Below, piece after piece: positions 31,254 through 43,765 of a DNA stretch of 64,000 nt. Numbering within the stretch: the first letter of the stretch is position 1; each line of letters begins with the position of its first letter. The stretch is from Phyto melanocephala (lineage: Eukaryota; Arthropoda; Insecta; Diptera; Rhinophoridae). The stretch spans positions 79,982,713 to 80,046,712 of the forward strand of contig OW799236.1 of NCBI GenBank assembly GCA_941918925.1, in the 5' to 3' direction. The position numbers were made by a program, and so were the translations under genes. Under the pieces are notes generated by a model. The model made no database searches, was not told the origin of the DNA, and saw only the letters and a list, made by a program, of their open reading frames with translations.

Positions 31254-32340
31254 ATTAAACAATTTTTTTGCTAAAAATACGAACTTCAATTTAATTTTGT
31301 TTTAATTTTTTTACGTCTTTAAAATCCGTTTTAACATCCGTTTTCGTCAACCGCTAAAATGTTTCTAAAGTTAAATGCTTTAAAGTCGAGCCCCTATCAG
31401 ATTAATAAACATGAGTGCAAAACACAAAATTATTCTTGAGTTTTTTTTTTCTTGGCGCAAAATTTATTTGTCAAAATTGTTTCTGAATTAAAAAAGCGCA
31501 CATTAAGTAAAACTCTTGCTTTTAGCTCATATCGGCAAACAAGTGTGAAAATATTTAAAAAAAAATTGTTTAACTGATAAGAAATTTGAGCATTAAGTCG
31601 TTCTACACAAAATTTTCAAACCGTTTGAGTATTAAATTGTTGATAACTCTGATCGCATATGCGACAAATACACACATCTTTTAATAAAAAGTACGCACAC
31701 ACAACAATAAGAGTCTCCTAAGATAAATTGTTTGTGTTGATTAGAGATGAGTATGCAAATGGTTAAGTAGTATCGTGTGTAGAGAGATAGGGGAAATTTA
31801 GAATGTTATCAGATAATGAAAATAGAGATTGTGCGATTGTATTTTGTTATTAAAGTAGACATAGCAGATTGCGGCAGTAACACTAATTAAGCATTGACAG
31901 ATAATATATAATTACTGTGTTCAAGAGATCTCCTAATATTTCTAATTGTCATAATATTTTAGGATTTCCCAATATTTAAAGAAAAAAATGCCCTAAAATA
32001 ATACTACTGTGTATAGTATATTTATTGTGCTGTTATAGCTATTCAGATCGACTAAGAATTTACCTAGACGAGCCATCTGTGATATTTGTAAGCCAACATC
32101 TGTTATCTTAAAGATCTGTTATCAAAAATTCAGCAAAATTGGCGATTTAAATTTGATATATCACACTTAAATAGTTATGAAGGGTCGTTCACAGCAGTCA
32201 TATTTTTTGTGCTATTTTTTAGAACATTTGAATTTAGGACACCTTGTGAATACAGTAAATATATAATAATATTTTTTCTTCAAAAATATCTTACAAAAAT
32301 ACTTTGTGAACAGAAAACAGTAAATATGAGTTGCAGTGAC
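31254..32340 (-). promoter_or_regulatory. LKRSDH: presumed LKR/SDH 5' UTR and promoter region
   Basis: The DNA immediately upstream of the start codon on the minus strand must hold the 5' UTR and core promoter, unless a further non-coding exon lies upstream. I cannot identify a TATA box or initiator with confidence. No transposon is recognisable until the microsatellite at 32344. Confidence 0.35.
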
Positions 32341-32343
32341 GGA

Positions 32344-32430
<87 letters not shown>
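32344..32430 (+). repeat. (ATT)29 microsatellite
   Basis: There are 29 uninterrupted ATT units (87 bases), about 1.1 kb upstream of the LKR/SDH start codon. The perfect run suggests it is length-variable. Confidence 0.97.
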
Positions 32431-32515
32431 TATTTATTAATTTATTAATTAAAATTTTATTTTAATCTGCTGTAACCATCAAAATAATACTATCAATTAA
32501 ATAAAAATAGTTTAA

Positions 32516-32734
32516 GGGCCATTACTACAACTTGCCGTTAGTTAAAGGCAGGATTTTGTAGGACCGATAAGTGGCTTTGCATTATATAGCCTCCATTTAT
32601 TATTTTTTTATCTATTAGATATTATTATTATTAACAATAATTACAATAAAAAATAGAAGATTTAATAATGCTAATCTATTTATCGGGCACAAAAAATCTT
32701 ACCTTTAACTAAAGGCAAGTTGTAATAATGGCCC
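32516..32734. mobile_element. 219-bp MITE with TTAA target duplication
   Basis: The ends GGGCCATTACTACAACTTGC and GCAAGTTGTAATAATGGCCC are inverted repeats that extend about 45 bases inward with few mismatches. TTAA flanks both sides (32512-32515 and 32735-32738). TTAA targets suggest piggyBac or a related class, but no transposase is present. Confidence 0.82.
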
Positions 32735-32963
32735 TTAATTGAATAAATATTGAGAATTAAATAGTAGTAAAAACATTAAATAACATTGATAAGCATAATT
32801 TTATAATTAATAAATCACTTTTATAATTACGATTTTTATTAAATTAATTGACAATATTTATTAATTATTTAACAAGAAAATAGTACCTGTTCCAAGAAAA
32901 TTATAATATACTTTTTTACATAAATGAAATTATTTACAATTAAATTTACAATTTCATTACATA

Positions 32964-34070
32964 AGTGTGTAAAGACTGAGCCAGAAAAAACTTTAACTAA
33001 AATTTAACTTTAGTTAAACGAAACCTAAATCCTTCAATATGAAATTTTTTAGAAAGACGTATATTTATGCAAATATTTAACATTAAAATATTGGCTTATT
33101 ACTTGTTAATTTTAATTTTATTTAGGAAAATTAAAGATTTTATAGTGGCTTCCGTTATCTTTTTCGACCAGATGGTTCACATATAATACAACAGTTGGAT
33201 TAATTTGCCTCCAGTAGTACAAAATTGACATTATTGTATAAATACCACTGGAGGACTTTTTCCATAGTGGGTTGATACCAAGTCAGGTCAGAAACACTTA
33301 AAAAGATAAAAGTCCTTTTTGTAGACGCTCCGTTTAATACGTATATTTCTCTGTTAATCGTTGTTGATATCAAAAATTATTGGCAACAGCTGCAAATGGC
33401 TTGTAACGTAAGAATTTTACTGGGAAATGTGATATAATATTTTTTGGTATTTTTTCAACATTAGCTGGTCCATCAGCCACATAAAAATCTTCATCCGAAA
33501 GTTGTGAAAAGTTTGCAGGACATAAGTTTTATCATCCATCACACAACAGGTTAATTTTTGTATACAATTTAAGCCACAATTTTTCGCTTGTTCTTTTGAT
33601 TCTAAGTACTATAGCGCATTGCGACTTCAAACACTTTGAACTTAACACGACCATAACCCAGCATTTGCTTTGGCTATATGTACAAAAATATTGGAGGATG
33701 TAATTTTATGAGCTACTTTTCTGATAGTAGTGTGTGGTGATCTTTAAAGGATTTGTTCGACATTTTTTGAATTACCAATATCTGTTAGGCCCTCTTTTTT
33801 CTCATCCATTTTTTGAATATTCCTTATACTGTTTAAAGACTTTTAAAACAGTGCAACGATGAACCTTCAAATCGCTTGCTATTTTTGAAAGCCCTCGAAC
33901 TTTTTTTCTCTGTCCGTCTTGACAAAAATAACAGCTTTAAATTAATAATTCAAAAAAGTTAATATCTGACTATTTTCAAAAGCTACCTGATTAAAAAAAT
34001 TGTTGGATCAAGGATAAGCTTTGGCTGAAATAGTGTGTATAAGTTTTTCCTGACTCAGTCTTCACATATT
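32964..34070 (-). mobile_element. Tc1/mariner-superfamily element with terminal repeats and broken transposase
   Basis: The ends GTAAAGACTGAGCCAGAAAA and TTTTTCCTGACTCAGTCTTC are inverted repeats. On the minus strand, frames give SKIASDLKVHRCTVLKVFKQ (helix-turn-helix), then ESKEQAKNCGLNCIQKLTCC, CVMDDKTYV (first catalytic D) and, after stops, PDLVSTHYGKS resembling the WPDLASCHY motif. Many stops and shifts make it inactive. Confidence 0.72.
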
Positions 34071-35123
34071 TAAAAAATGTTATTTGTGTATGAAGATGTA
34101 ACTTTTTAAGAGTTAATTGCAGCAATTGCAAAATAAAAATGAATAACGTTAAACACTAAGCCCCCATTCAAATAGAGGTAATATAATCAGGGAATCCACA
34201 CATGACATATTTCTAAAAAGAATGGATAACATCAAAGAACTAGCAAAAAAAATTACCTAGAAAAAAGCTGGATTAACGGAGCGAAATAATTCGAATATTA
34301 ACTAATTTCAGTGATAATAATATGGAATGTATAGAGCATGCTTAATGTTAAAGATTTTTATTATATTGGAAACATCATCTACATGTTTTTTATATAGCTA
34401 CATTTGTATGTATGTATTTACCAAAACTATCTCCTGTTATATGGCCTCTATTATCTTCAATGCTTATGTATCTCAAAACTATCTCTAATTTCTCAACAAG
34501 CCTAGTACTAAAAATAAATAAAATAAAAAAAATTAAATAGTCCATTAACTGAATAAATTTAAACCATATTTTTTGTCTGCTTGCACTATAACATAACACA
34601 CTCTAGTGTCTAAACATATTGTATTTCAATACGCAAAATTATATAAAAAATTTAGAAAACTAAAATATTGGAATATTCAACATGCAAAAATATTTTTTCT
34701 TTTTTATTTCCGTTGCAATACCATAACATATGTTTTTCACTGAATACTCGTTAATCTCTTATTTCAGTTTTGAATAGATTGTCACTAAAACACACTTGCC
34801 GACTAACAAACATGTGTGGCTAATGCAGTTTGTAAACAGCTGATAATACCGAATTACATTAATGTTGTGATAAACCAATCGGAAACTAATCAGTTTTGCA
34901 CATTATTATCAGAATGGAAATGTTTAAAAATTAAAGTGTGACGCATGTTTGTAATTATTATGGAAAATTTACTTAAAAATATACAAACATTTATATTTAA
35001 CCAAATGATAAACGAATATTTAAGGAAATTTTTGAAAGAACATTGAATAGAAACAAAACTTTAAAGAGATTAATTCTCTTTAAACCCAATGTCAAAAGTA
35101 ACGGAACTATATGATTATGTCAT
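34071..35123. other. AT-rich stretch without recognised features
   Basis: There is a 69-codon minus-strand open frame at 34599-34390 of unknown nature. No repeat family or gene is recognised. Confidence 0.5.
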
Positions 35124-35134
35124 CCCTTATGTAG

Positions 35135-35354
35135 GTTAGGTTAGGTAGAACACGCAGCTGTTGTGTAGCTCACTTGGGTCCATTTTATTGATCCCACTGT
35201 GATAACTAAATAGAAAAGTAAGAATAAAATAGAAAAGAGAGAAGAGAAACAGACAACACCAGAGTCTCTGTCAGAAATCGAACCCGCAACCCCCAAACTA
35301 GCAGACCAGCACACTACTGACTAGTTCACCGGGGCACCCAGTCCACTGGGGCAC
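35135..35354 (-). mobile_element. tRNA-derived SINE (copy 2) with 11-bp target duplication
   Basis: The flanking CCCTTATGTAG occurs at 35124-35134 and 35355-35365. The minus-strand head carries GGGTGCCCCAGTGGACT followed directly by a second GGGTGCCCCGGTGAACTAG, a 17-bp duplication of the 5' end. The B box is diverged (GGTTCGATTTC). The 3' tail is CTAACCTAACC. Confidence 0.88.
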
Positions 35355-35639
35355 CCCTTATGTAGATTTTAAGTATTTAAGTGGGAAAGAGGGACCTTGT
35401 AGGTAGCTCCGACACCAGGATCTATACGTATTGTTCTAAAACTTAATGTAAAGTTGGATCCAGTGTCTTCTCTGGCAAACTAAGGACAGAGCTCTCATTC
35501 CGCCTTTTGGAGGAATATAGAGTATTTTAGACTGAAATATGTTCTATATGGGAGGAATTAAGGATACTGAATGTTAAGAATATTTTTTATTTTTGTCGGC
35601 TGTCAGACAAAAGGGCTAAAGTGGCCCTTTTTTAATGCC

Positions 35640-35946
35640 AGGCGTGAAAACTAACGAGTCGTGGTCAAAAAAAATCTTGTGGCTGCTAGCAATATTGGTG
35701 GGTCACTGAATGTTAAGGAAAAATTCACGTCGACTAGGACTTCCCTCGTACGACCATTGTCGAGGCTGTCTTCTCTGCAATTGTCCTTTCTTTGATTCCA
35801 AGAGCAGAATGATAGGCAACCTGGATTACCTCTCCTTAATATCTGAAGTTAGACTGAATGATTTACTAAGATACCTCATGGCTACGGTGTGGATCTGGTA
35901 CATCCAAAATATACTTACTCTAAGAGACAACAAATCTTGCGAGTGA
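35640..35946 (+). pseudogene. non-LTR retrotransposon (Jockey-like) C-terminal fragment
   Basis: The frame gives NESWSKKILWLLAILVGH, a stop, then RRLGLPSYDHCRGC, LLCNCPFFDSKSRMIG and LNDLLRYLMATVW. This is the end of the RNase H/C-terminal region of Jockey-like elements (GLPxxDxCRxC...HLLCxCPAL...LLRYxKATGW). It has internal deletions and a stop. DNA from 35370 to 35640 may be an extension of it but I cannot read it. Confidence 0.7.
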
Positions 35947-35949
35947 TGT

Positions 35950-38150
35950 GGTCTTGTCCAAACGATATTATACAGACTGCACTTGAGAATTTGCGATTAG
36001 TAAACTACCACGAAAACCAACCAATGGAACTTTATTATAATGAAAACATAAATTCATTATGAGATATGTTAATCAAACACCTATTCCTTAATTTATTAGT
36101 TAATGGCTAAAAAAAATTCAGTTTATTTTGAAAATTTGAAAATGTTAATCACGTTGAAAGAAATTAAGTGCAAAATGAATAACAATATTTTTAAATCTAA
36201 ATAACACAGGGTGACGCAAAAGAAGCATAAAAGTTTGCAAAGTCTACAACACTCTAAAACACAAACAAATATTAATAATTTCTAACATTAAAGTTTTCCT
36301 TTTTACACCGTGTGGCACTATGATTTAATAAGTATGATGTGTGTTTAGCCGATTTGTATAAAATACAGCGAGAAAACATAGAAATAACCAGTTAAAATAT
36401 AAAATATTCAACAAAAATGTCCACATTATAACTAAGCCGAAAATTGTGTTAAAATAACACAAAACATATTGAGTAGATTGCCAAAATTTTTGCTAACAGA
36501 TTTAATGGCATTTAATATATAAAAACAATTTCTGGTATATGGGCTTCGCGATTGCTCCCTTTTAATGCACTCCTTTCGGTCCGATTTCGCGCTAAATTTT
36601 CGACCATACCCGGTCTTTTTATCTTTATTTTTTTTTTTTGTCAGAAGTATGTCAAATGTTAACTTCTAAATAGTCAATAATTGCTGGCTTATTACATTAG
36701 AACAGATATTTGACCTACACGTACAAAAACTTGTCCCAAAGTGTCAAGTCACATAAATATTTAGGTGACCAACTTGCAAGTCGATTTCTTAAAAAACTCA
36801 AAAAAAAAAATTTGCTGATGGTTGTGTATAGCATGTTTTATCGTCTTGATGGAACAACCATTTTTTACACCAAACAATTTTTAAATTACATGAAAAATAA
36901 AAAAATCATCAGTCATTTGCTGGCTTTAGCTATTGCACCAGTTGGATCTTTTATCGATGTAGGGGACGGGCAGAGATCGGTGTAAGGCTCTGCATGGTGA
37001 TATTCCAAAGTATAATGAAAAAGAATCAAACACACTTCATAAGTACAACAACTAGTCTTACAGTTACATGTTATATGTTTTAACCACAATCAAACAATTT
37101 AATCATAGTATGTTGCCTTTAGATTGTAGCTACCACAGTTCTTTCTTTGCGAGTGTATAATATAATTTTAACCTGTAGCTAAATTTTTAACGAGTTATAT
37201 TTTGGACCAGTCACATAACTAGTTGCAACGGGACTTTGGTAAACAAACTCACTATTCACCTATCGTGAAATTGAAGAGTACTGTCATTTTCAAACAACAC
37301 CTTATTATTATCACGTAAAATTAATAGTGTATTGGTGTAGAGGTTTAAAACCAAAAGACCATGGCTTAAATCCCAGTTGAGAGAAGAAAAATTTTAAAGC
37401 GCTTGATGCTAAAGTTAATATGTGAGATGTTCATTAAGTTTTTTTATATAACGTCTGAGGTGGATTTACTCACTTACCCTTCTCAAACAATAACAAGTAT
37501 GAAACTATATACAGATGAACTGGTTGGGCTCCTATAACAACCTAATGTCAAAATTGATAGATTGGTATATGCAAAAAGGAGAGATAAGTTACTAGTCTGA
37601 AGCAAAAATCAACTAGTATATTTCTAAATACATTCTCGTTACTTTATCTGCAGAGCATTGTTGTACACCTACTGATTTAAATTTTGTCACAGACAATACA
37701 GCTCTCTTACGTCTTTCTTACAACGTTGCCTCTTTTCAATGTTTTACTAATCTGGCATATTTAGTACCTTGTGAAATTTATTAGCATGAAAATCTTTACA
37801 ATCTTTTCATAATTCCCAGAGTAAACTTTGAAAACTATTTTAATCTAAACTTTATTAATTAAAACACTTTTTAACATCATTGTTGTTGTAAAAGTGTTAA
37901 GTACAATAAATATTTATTAGGTTATAAATAACGCAATAAGGTTTTTATTTGTAACAGAAGCTTAAATTTTTAAAAGAATTTGTTAAAATTTTTAAATATA
38001 CAACACATACGTTGACTTACATCAGAACTCGAGCAAGTGTTTTTGTACAGCAATTTTTAATTACTATGTTTAAAAATGTTTAAATTTTTTTTTTTGCTAT
38101 AATTATTCAAGCTGGGTAAAAACAGTTAAAAGAGAGATTGAATCTTAACA
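35950..38150. other. intergenic stretch without recognised genes
   Basis: An open frame at 36710-36985 (91 codons, LASRFLKKLKKKNLLMVVYS) has no family I know. Near 37330-37385 there is a weak tRNA-like phrase, TGGTGTAGAGG then GGCTTAAATCCCAGTTGAG, similar to the tRNA-like module of the family B elements. Confidence 0.4.
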
Positions 38151-38156
38151 TATGTG

Positions 38157-38536
38157 ACAGCGCATAGAGAAATGGACCTAAGGGTAAAAAAAACAATTTG
38201 ATTTTTTTTCTTGATGTGGACAACATCTGATCATCGAATGAGAGCGATTCCATGCACCAAAGGTGTTTCCTCCCAGAGATATGCGCGTTTTATAAAAGTG
38301 AAGTCGACGATTCTAAGCGCAAATAGAAAGGGACCTAACGGTAAAATTATTAATTTTCATTTTTTCCCCTACTAAATTAACAAAATAAATTGATTTACGA
38401 TTTTTACGAAACTACAAACAATTTACTTTTTTCCTTATGAACAATTTAAAAAAATAGAAAAATCATTTAATCCTTAAAATGGCTCTCCTAAACAAAATCT
38501 TTTGTTTACCCTTAGGTCCCTTTCTCTATGCGCTGT
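38157..38536. mobile_element. 380-bp MITE with about 34-bp inverted repeats and a third internal copy
   Basis: The ends ACAGCGCATAGAGAAATGGA and its inverse TCCCTTTCTCTATGCGCTGT continue inward through CCTAAGGGTAAA and TTTACCCTTAGG. A diverged direct copy of the left repeat (GCGCAAATAGAAAGGGACCT) lies inside at about 38318-38345. There is no coding capacity and no obvious target duplication. Confidence 0.8.
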
Positions 38537-39230
38537 CTCATATATAGAATTCAATTATTTGGAAACGATTGATCTCAACTTAATTATAAATATAAACTTT
38601 ATAGTTCTATCTATTATTATGAATTCGTGGACCGTTTGGAAACCCCTTTCAATAGAGATCTGATAGTTGTTTCAATAATTTTCTTGGTTTCTTTGTTTGA
38701 TCATTTATTTTTAAAATCTTCCATATTTCTGGACACCTTTTTTTGCTCTTCAATTTTCTTTCCAAAAACTCTCCACTGGTCTTAGCTCCAGACAACTTTG
38801 AGGTTTAGCCTCTCTTGGTTAATGATGTTAATGTTTTGAACTTTCCTTCTATAGTAACATGATGCTAAATTAGGCCAAAAATATGTGGACAATTGTGCTC
38901 TCTTATGAAAGGAAGACGTATCTTCTTGCAAAAATTATTTGATGTATTTTTTATTACTTATAAAGCCCACTGCAACAAATGGTTTTCTTTTTATACTGCA
39001 ACTGCTTAAAGCTTGCCATACTAATAATTTTTTAGGAAATTTTGTTAATTTTTGATGCTAAACTTCAAAAATTTTTCGAGTACTAGCAACAAAAATTTTG
39101 ATTCAAAGGCTGCGAAAAATCTACCAATACAAATGTTTCTTCGTCAATTTGTTCAACATGAGTATTTTTGCATGAAATTTGATTTAATTTCCATGTCCTA
39201 CTTTTGGCTTTTCAATTTTCTGTAGCATTA

Positions 39231-40176
39231 CACACAGAAAAAAATATTCCTTAAATTTTTTTAATTAATTGATTTTTTGACTTGTTTTTAAATTCTAATT
39301 AAAATTTTATTTAATTTTATTATTTTTTTTAATTGATATAAAATATTTCCAAAAAACATTGAGATTTCTGTCAATTGAAAAAATTAAAAAATTTTATTTC
39401 AAATGACATTTTTTGAAAATTTGCTTTCGAAGGATAAATTTAATATTTGTTATCCAAGGAGCAGAATAATAAAAAATAGTCGACAATCTACAAGAGATAT
39501 ATAGTTCTGGTCGGTGCACACACATAATAAATATATCTTGTTTTAAATATAATAAATTGTTTCAGTTTCATTCTAGATGTGTCCAAAGCCAATATTTTTT
39601 GTATTCTGGTATATTGCTCAAGATTCTTATTTTAGTAGATAAGTCAGTAGTAGTCTACACTCTGATCAAGCTTTTTCACCAGTAAATATTCCATAATGTC
39701 TAGGTTATTGATGCTACCAATTATTTTCAGAAGTCCGGCGTTTGACATGGCATAGTATTTGTACTTGTGGATCTCTACATCTTATATTAAATTATTGGTA
39801 TATATGTAAGTAAGTAATGAAATGTAGTTAAAATATATGTTAAGAAAAAATATTAAAAAAATTATTTTTTTCTTTTTGGGTTATTTTATTTTAAATAATT
39901 TTAATAATATAAATTACTGATATAATAAAATCTTTATTTATATAAATCGCAAATTTCAATTATAGGCATGATTCAATTAATTAAAATCATTTTTAAACAT
40001 TACGAACATTTTAATACTGTTTTAATTGATATTTTTCGCTATTTTTTTTTAAATTACAACTAATAATTTTTATTTAATTAATAGTATCATTTTGATGATT
40101 GGAGCAAAATTAAAAATTTTTTTTAATTAATAGTATTAATTTCGTAATTAAAATTCATATTTATTTTTTCTGTGCA
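39231..40176. mobile_element. possible AT-rich MITE with CACAGAAAAAAATA ends
   Basis: The ends CACAGAAAAAAATATTCC and TTTATTTTTTCTGTG form a short inverted repeat, followed inward on both sides by AATTAATT-rich DNA. Short repeats in AT-rich DNA are weak evidence, and no target duplication is seen. Confidence 0.4.
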
Positions 40177-40434
40177 GTCTGGAACTTTTTAGATTTTGTA
40201 CATTTTCTAGGTGCACTGAGCTAACCAGCCTGTTTTTATACCAGATGTGTTTGCAGTTCTTTCAATATGCTTTCAATCTTGTCGGCCTTCTTAGTAACAT
40301 GTAAACCTCTTGTTTTCTTACCAACTCAATTTGATTTAACATATTTCTTTTGCTGTTAATAAAGAATGTGCAGTACTTGGATTAATAAAACACTGAGCTA
40401 AAGAGTTAACTGACCCATATATAACGAAACAATT

Positions 40435-40920
40435 GTAAAATTTCCTGGTCAGGCCTATTCTGGAGTATGGTTCAATAATTTCGGATCCAACTTACAATAT
40501 TTACAACAACTGCATTGAATCTGTGCAAAAACATTTCCCATTATTTTGTCTCAGAGGCCTACAATAAAGTTGTCAAATCTAAAAACTCTAAGAGCACTAA
40601 TAGTTGTGACAATTGTTCTCAGTCTAATGAAAGGAAATTTATGTTATGATATCTTGATTGCCAATACCACTTTTCATGTACCACGTTATTTTTATCCATT
40701 ATCTGTTTAAGATTTTAAAACATATAATGCCAAATCTGATCCGTTTTTAAGAATTTTCACTGAGTTTAATAAACATTTTCAATACATGGATTTTTCTTTA
40801 AACGATAATATTTTAAAATACAAAATAACTTTATTCTTGAATAAATTACATTATGCAACTTATTTGTACTGCTTCAAAATCTGTATGGATATAGAAACCA
40901 TTGACTCAAATAAATAAATT
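40435..40920 (+). pseudogene. non-LTR retrotransposon reverse transcriptase C-terminal fragment
   Basis: The frame from 40439 gives NFLVRPILEYGSIISDPTYN and then IESVQKHFPLFCLRGLQ before a stop. This matches the thumb region of Jockey/I-type reverse transcriptases (LVRPILEYGSxVWxPY...IExVQKKFLRF). A second block, FLRIFTEFNKHFQYMDF, is the usual C-terminal tail. It ends in CAAATAAATAAATTAAA, compatible with a 3' end. Confidence 0.72.
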
Positions 40921-42099
40921 AAAAACCAGGGGCCTGATTCTCGCATCCGTATACGATCGAAATTATATTCGAACGTGCGAGTTTTCTTACTTTTGGAATT
41001 CTCTCATTCGATATCGTGTATCGACTATCGAAATTTCTAATGATGGCATTCGATAACGAGCTACATTTCGAATGCAAAATTGCGAGTATAAACTCGTTAG
41101 CAAAAAATCATTCGAGTTAACGTTTTAAAGTATTAAAGTGGACAGAAAAGAAAATGTAAGTTAAAAATTTATGATTTTTTTTTTAAGTAAATTGTTATAT
41201 TTCTAGGTCAAAGTTAAAAAAATAATAAACTATTCTCAAAAAGAGATCCTTGGGAATTTTATGGCAAATCACACAGATTTGGCAAAAAGCCTTCTACCGA
41301 ACAGTTCGCAAGGGAAAGCGAAGGCTAACCAACTTTGGGAGTAACTAGCCGCGAAACTTAATGCTTCTAAAAGATGTGAAAATGTGGCGGAAGGTAATAT
41401 AACAAGAAAAAATTGTTTTACTTTTAGTAATGATTTTTTATACCCGCCACCAAAAAAATGGTGGGGGTATATTCATTTTGTCATTCCGTTTGTAACACAT
41501 CGAAATATCCATTTTAGACCCCATAAAGTATATATATTCTAAATCAGGGTTTGATTTGATGACGATCTAGCTATGTCCGTCCGTCTGTCCGTCTGTCCGT
41601 CTGTCCGTCTGTCCGTCTGTCCGTCTGTTGAAAGCACGATAGAGGTCGCACCGAAAAAGCTAGGGGGCTCAAATTTTGCCAGAATCTTTCTTATAGATAA
41701 GGTTTGTTTGGTATTGAAAATGGGCTAAATCGGAATATTAGGAAGAGAGTTATAGCTCGAAAAGCAAGAGTAGGTCGAAAAAACCGTGTCCTTCAAACAT
41801 CGAATAAAATGGAATTGTGTCCAAACGCATTAACGTAGACTCATGAAACTTCGAATATATATTTCTCGAGTAAAAACAATATTTTTCCCCGAAAATTATC
41901 TAAATCTATGCATTAGGAGAGGAGTTATCGATCAAAATGTACGAAAATTTATACCGCGCAGTGTATTTTTCGGTATATTTAAAAACAAAAACGTCATAAA
42001 AGCAACAAAATTGGATGTACGACTCTAAAATTTTGCAAACTTTGCTTTTTGGTGAGCCGCTTTTTTGTAACGGAAAATCAATGTGCCACGCCCACTTTT

Positions 42100-42990
42100 A
42101 CGCCCACCTCCCATATAACGTTTTACTCAAAATTCATATAATTTCTCTATTAATAAAGATTTTGGAATTATAAAGGGCAATATTGAAACTCCTAGGTTGT
42201 ACTCATTCGCAAAAATAACTTTGACACGCCTACTATAACGCCCACTTTTCACGTTATCTACCGTTAATGAAATTTAAAAGCTTATAAAACCGCCAAAATT
42301 AGAGGTATGATGATAAAATTTGCTACGTATATCCCCCTGGGCATTGTCATTACTGTGCCAGAAAATTAAGGTGCCACGCCCACTTTTACGCCCACCTCCC
42401 ATATAACGTTTTACTCAAAATTCATATAATTTCTCTATTAATAAAGATTTTGGAATAACAAAGGGCTATATTGAAACTCCTAAGTTGTACTCATTCGGAA
42501 AAATAACTTTGACACGCCTACTATAACGCCCACTTTTCACGTTATTTACCGTTAATGAAATTTAAAAGCTCATAAAACCGCCAAAATTAGAGGTATGATG
42601 ATAAAATTTGCTACGTATATCCCCCTAGGCAATGTCATTACTGTGGTAGAAAATTAAGTTGCCACGCCCACTTTTACGCCCACCTCTCATATAACGTTTT
42701 ACCTAAAATTCATATAATTTCTCTACTACTAATGACTTTGGAATAATAAAGGGTTATATTGAAACACCTAAACTGTACTCATTCGCAAAAATAACTTTGA
42801 CACGCCTACTATAACGCCCACTTTTCACGTAATCTACCGTTAATGAAATTTAAAAGCTCATAAAACCGCCAAAATTAGAGGTATGATGATCAAATGTGCT
42901 ACGTTTTTCCTTCTAATCAATGTTATTGTTGTGCCAAAAAGTTTAGGTGACACGACCACTTTAAAGCCTACCTCCCATATAACGGTTTAT
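42100..42990 (-). repeat. 288-bp tandem array within the second DINE composite
   Basis: The marker CGTTAATGAAATTTAAAAGC starts at 42262, 42550 and 42838, spaced exactly 288 each. The units carry GCCACGCCCACTTTTACGCC and CGCCTACTATAACGCCCACT. There is about one unit fewer than in the 25.2-kb copy. Confidence 0.92.
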
Positions 42991-43162
42991 CTTAAATTCA
43001 TGTAATTTCTCTATTTACAAAGTTTTTGGGAAAATAAAGGACTATATTGAAATATTTAACTTTAATTTGTTAGCAGAAACTTTATTGACACGCCTATTTT
43101 ACGCCCACTTTCATTAAAAAACTACATTTATAAAAGCATTTCAGTAGCATATCGAAGTTATA

Positions 43163-43765
43163 AAGGGTGGTTAAATTTTAAGGACCGATGTTGACAAATT
43201 ATTTAGGATATTATTAGTATTTCTTTTTGCAATTATAATATTTGTATGGTTCAATTATGTATTTAACAAAATATCGGCCAATTGGCCCCCCCATCTTTGG
43301 CGCCACTCCTCTATCTGATGCTCCAAATTTTCAATGACAATGTTGATGCTCAATTGTTGGGCATGATAATTAGGCGAGGTTGACTGCTATTTTGCCACAC
43401 TATCGCAAAAACCAGCAGTGGTTCCCATTCAACGAACTAAGAAGGCATTCACAGATTTTCTAACATTTTATACAGACCTGTTTTGCAGAAATTAAAATAT
43501 TTTTTACCAATCTCCCGATTGTGGACGAATTTAAACGATTATGTTGATCAAAACAATTACAAAGTGCACAAAATGCATTTTGATTTGAACGCCCATTTTT
43601 ATAAAAGACCTGAATAACTTTAAAGCGTTGCTCATTTGCGTATCTTTCCGCGGATCAAATTGAATAAGTTTGAGATTGAGAAATGTCAAATGAAATGCAG
43701 AAAACAAATTTAAAGATTAGGTGTAGTTCACTTTCAACATGGGCCCTTAAAATTTAACCACCCTC
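43163..43765 (-). mobile_element. 603-bp mariner-derived MITE, second copy
   Basis: Its ends are AAGGGTGGTTAAATTTTAAG and CTTAAAATTTAACCACCCTC, flanked by TA on both sides. Length equals the 25344-25946 copy. Because the DINE context on both sides is also shared, the two MITE copies derive from one insertion that later moved with its host element. Confidence 0.87.

Noticed and set aside
32209..32448. 79-codon open frame with a long isoleucine run
   Set aside because: It is a translation of the (ATT)n microsatellite.
36710..36985. 91-codon open frame
   Set aside because: No recognisable motif and lysine/leucine-rich composition as expected by chance in AT-rich DNA; left as unknown.
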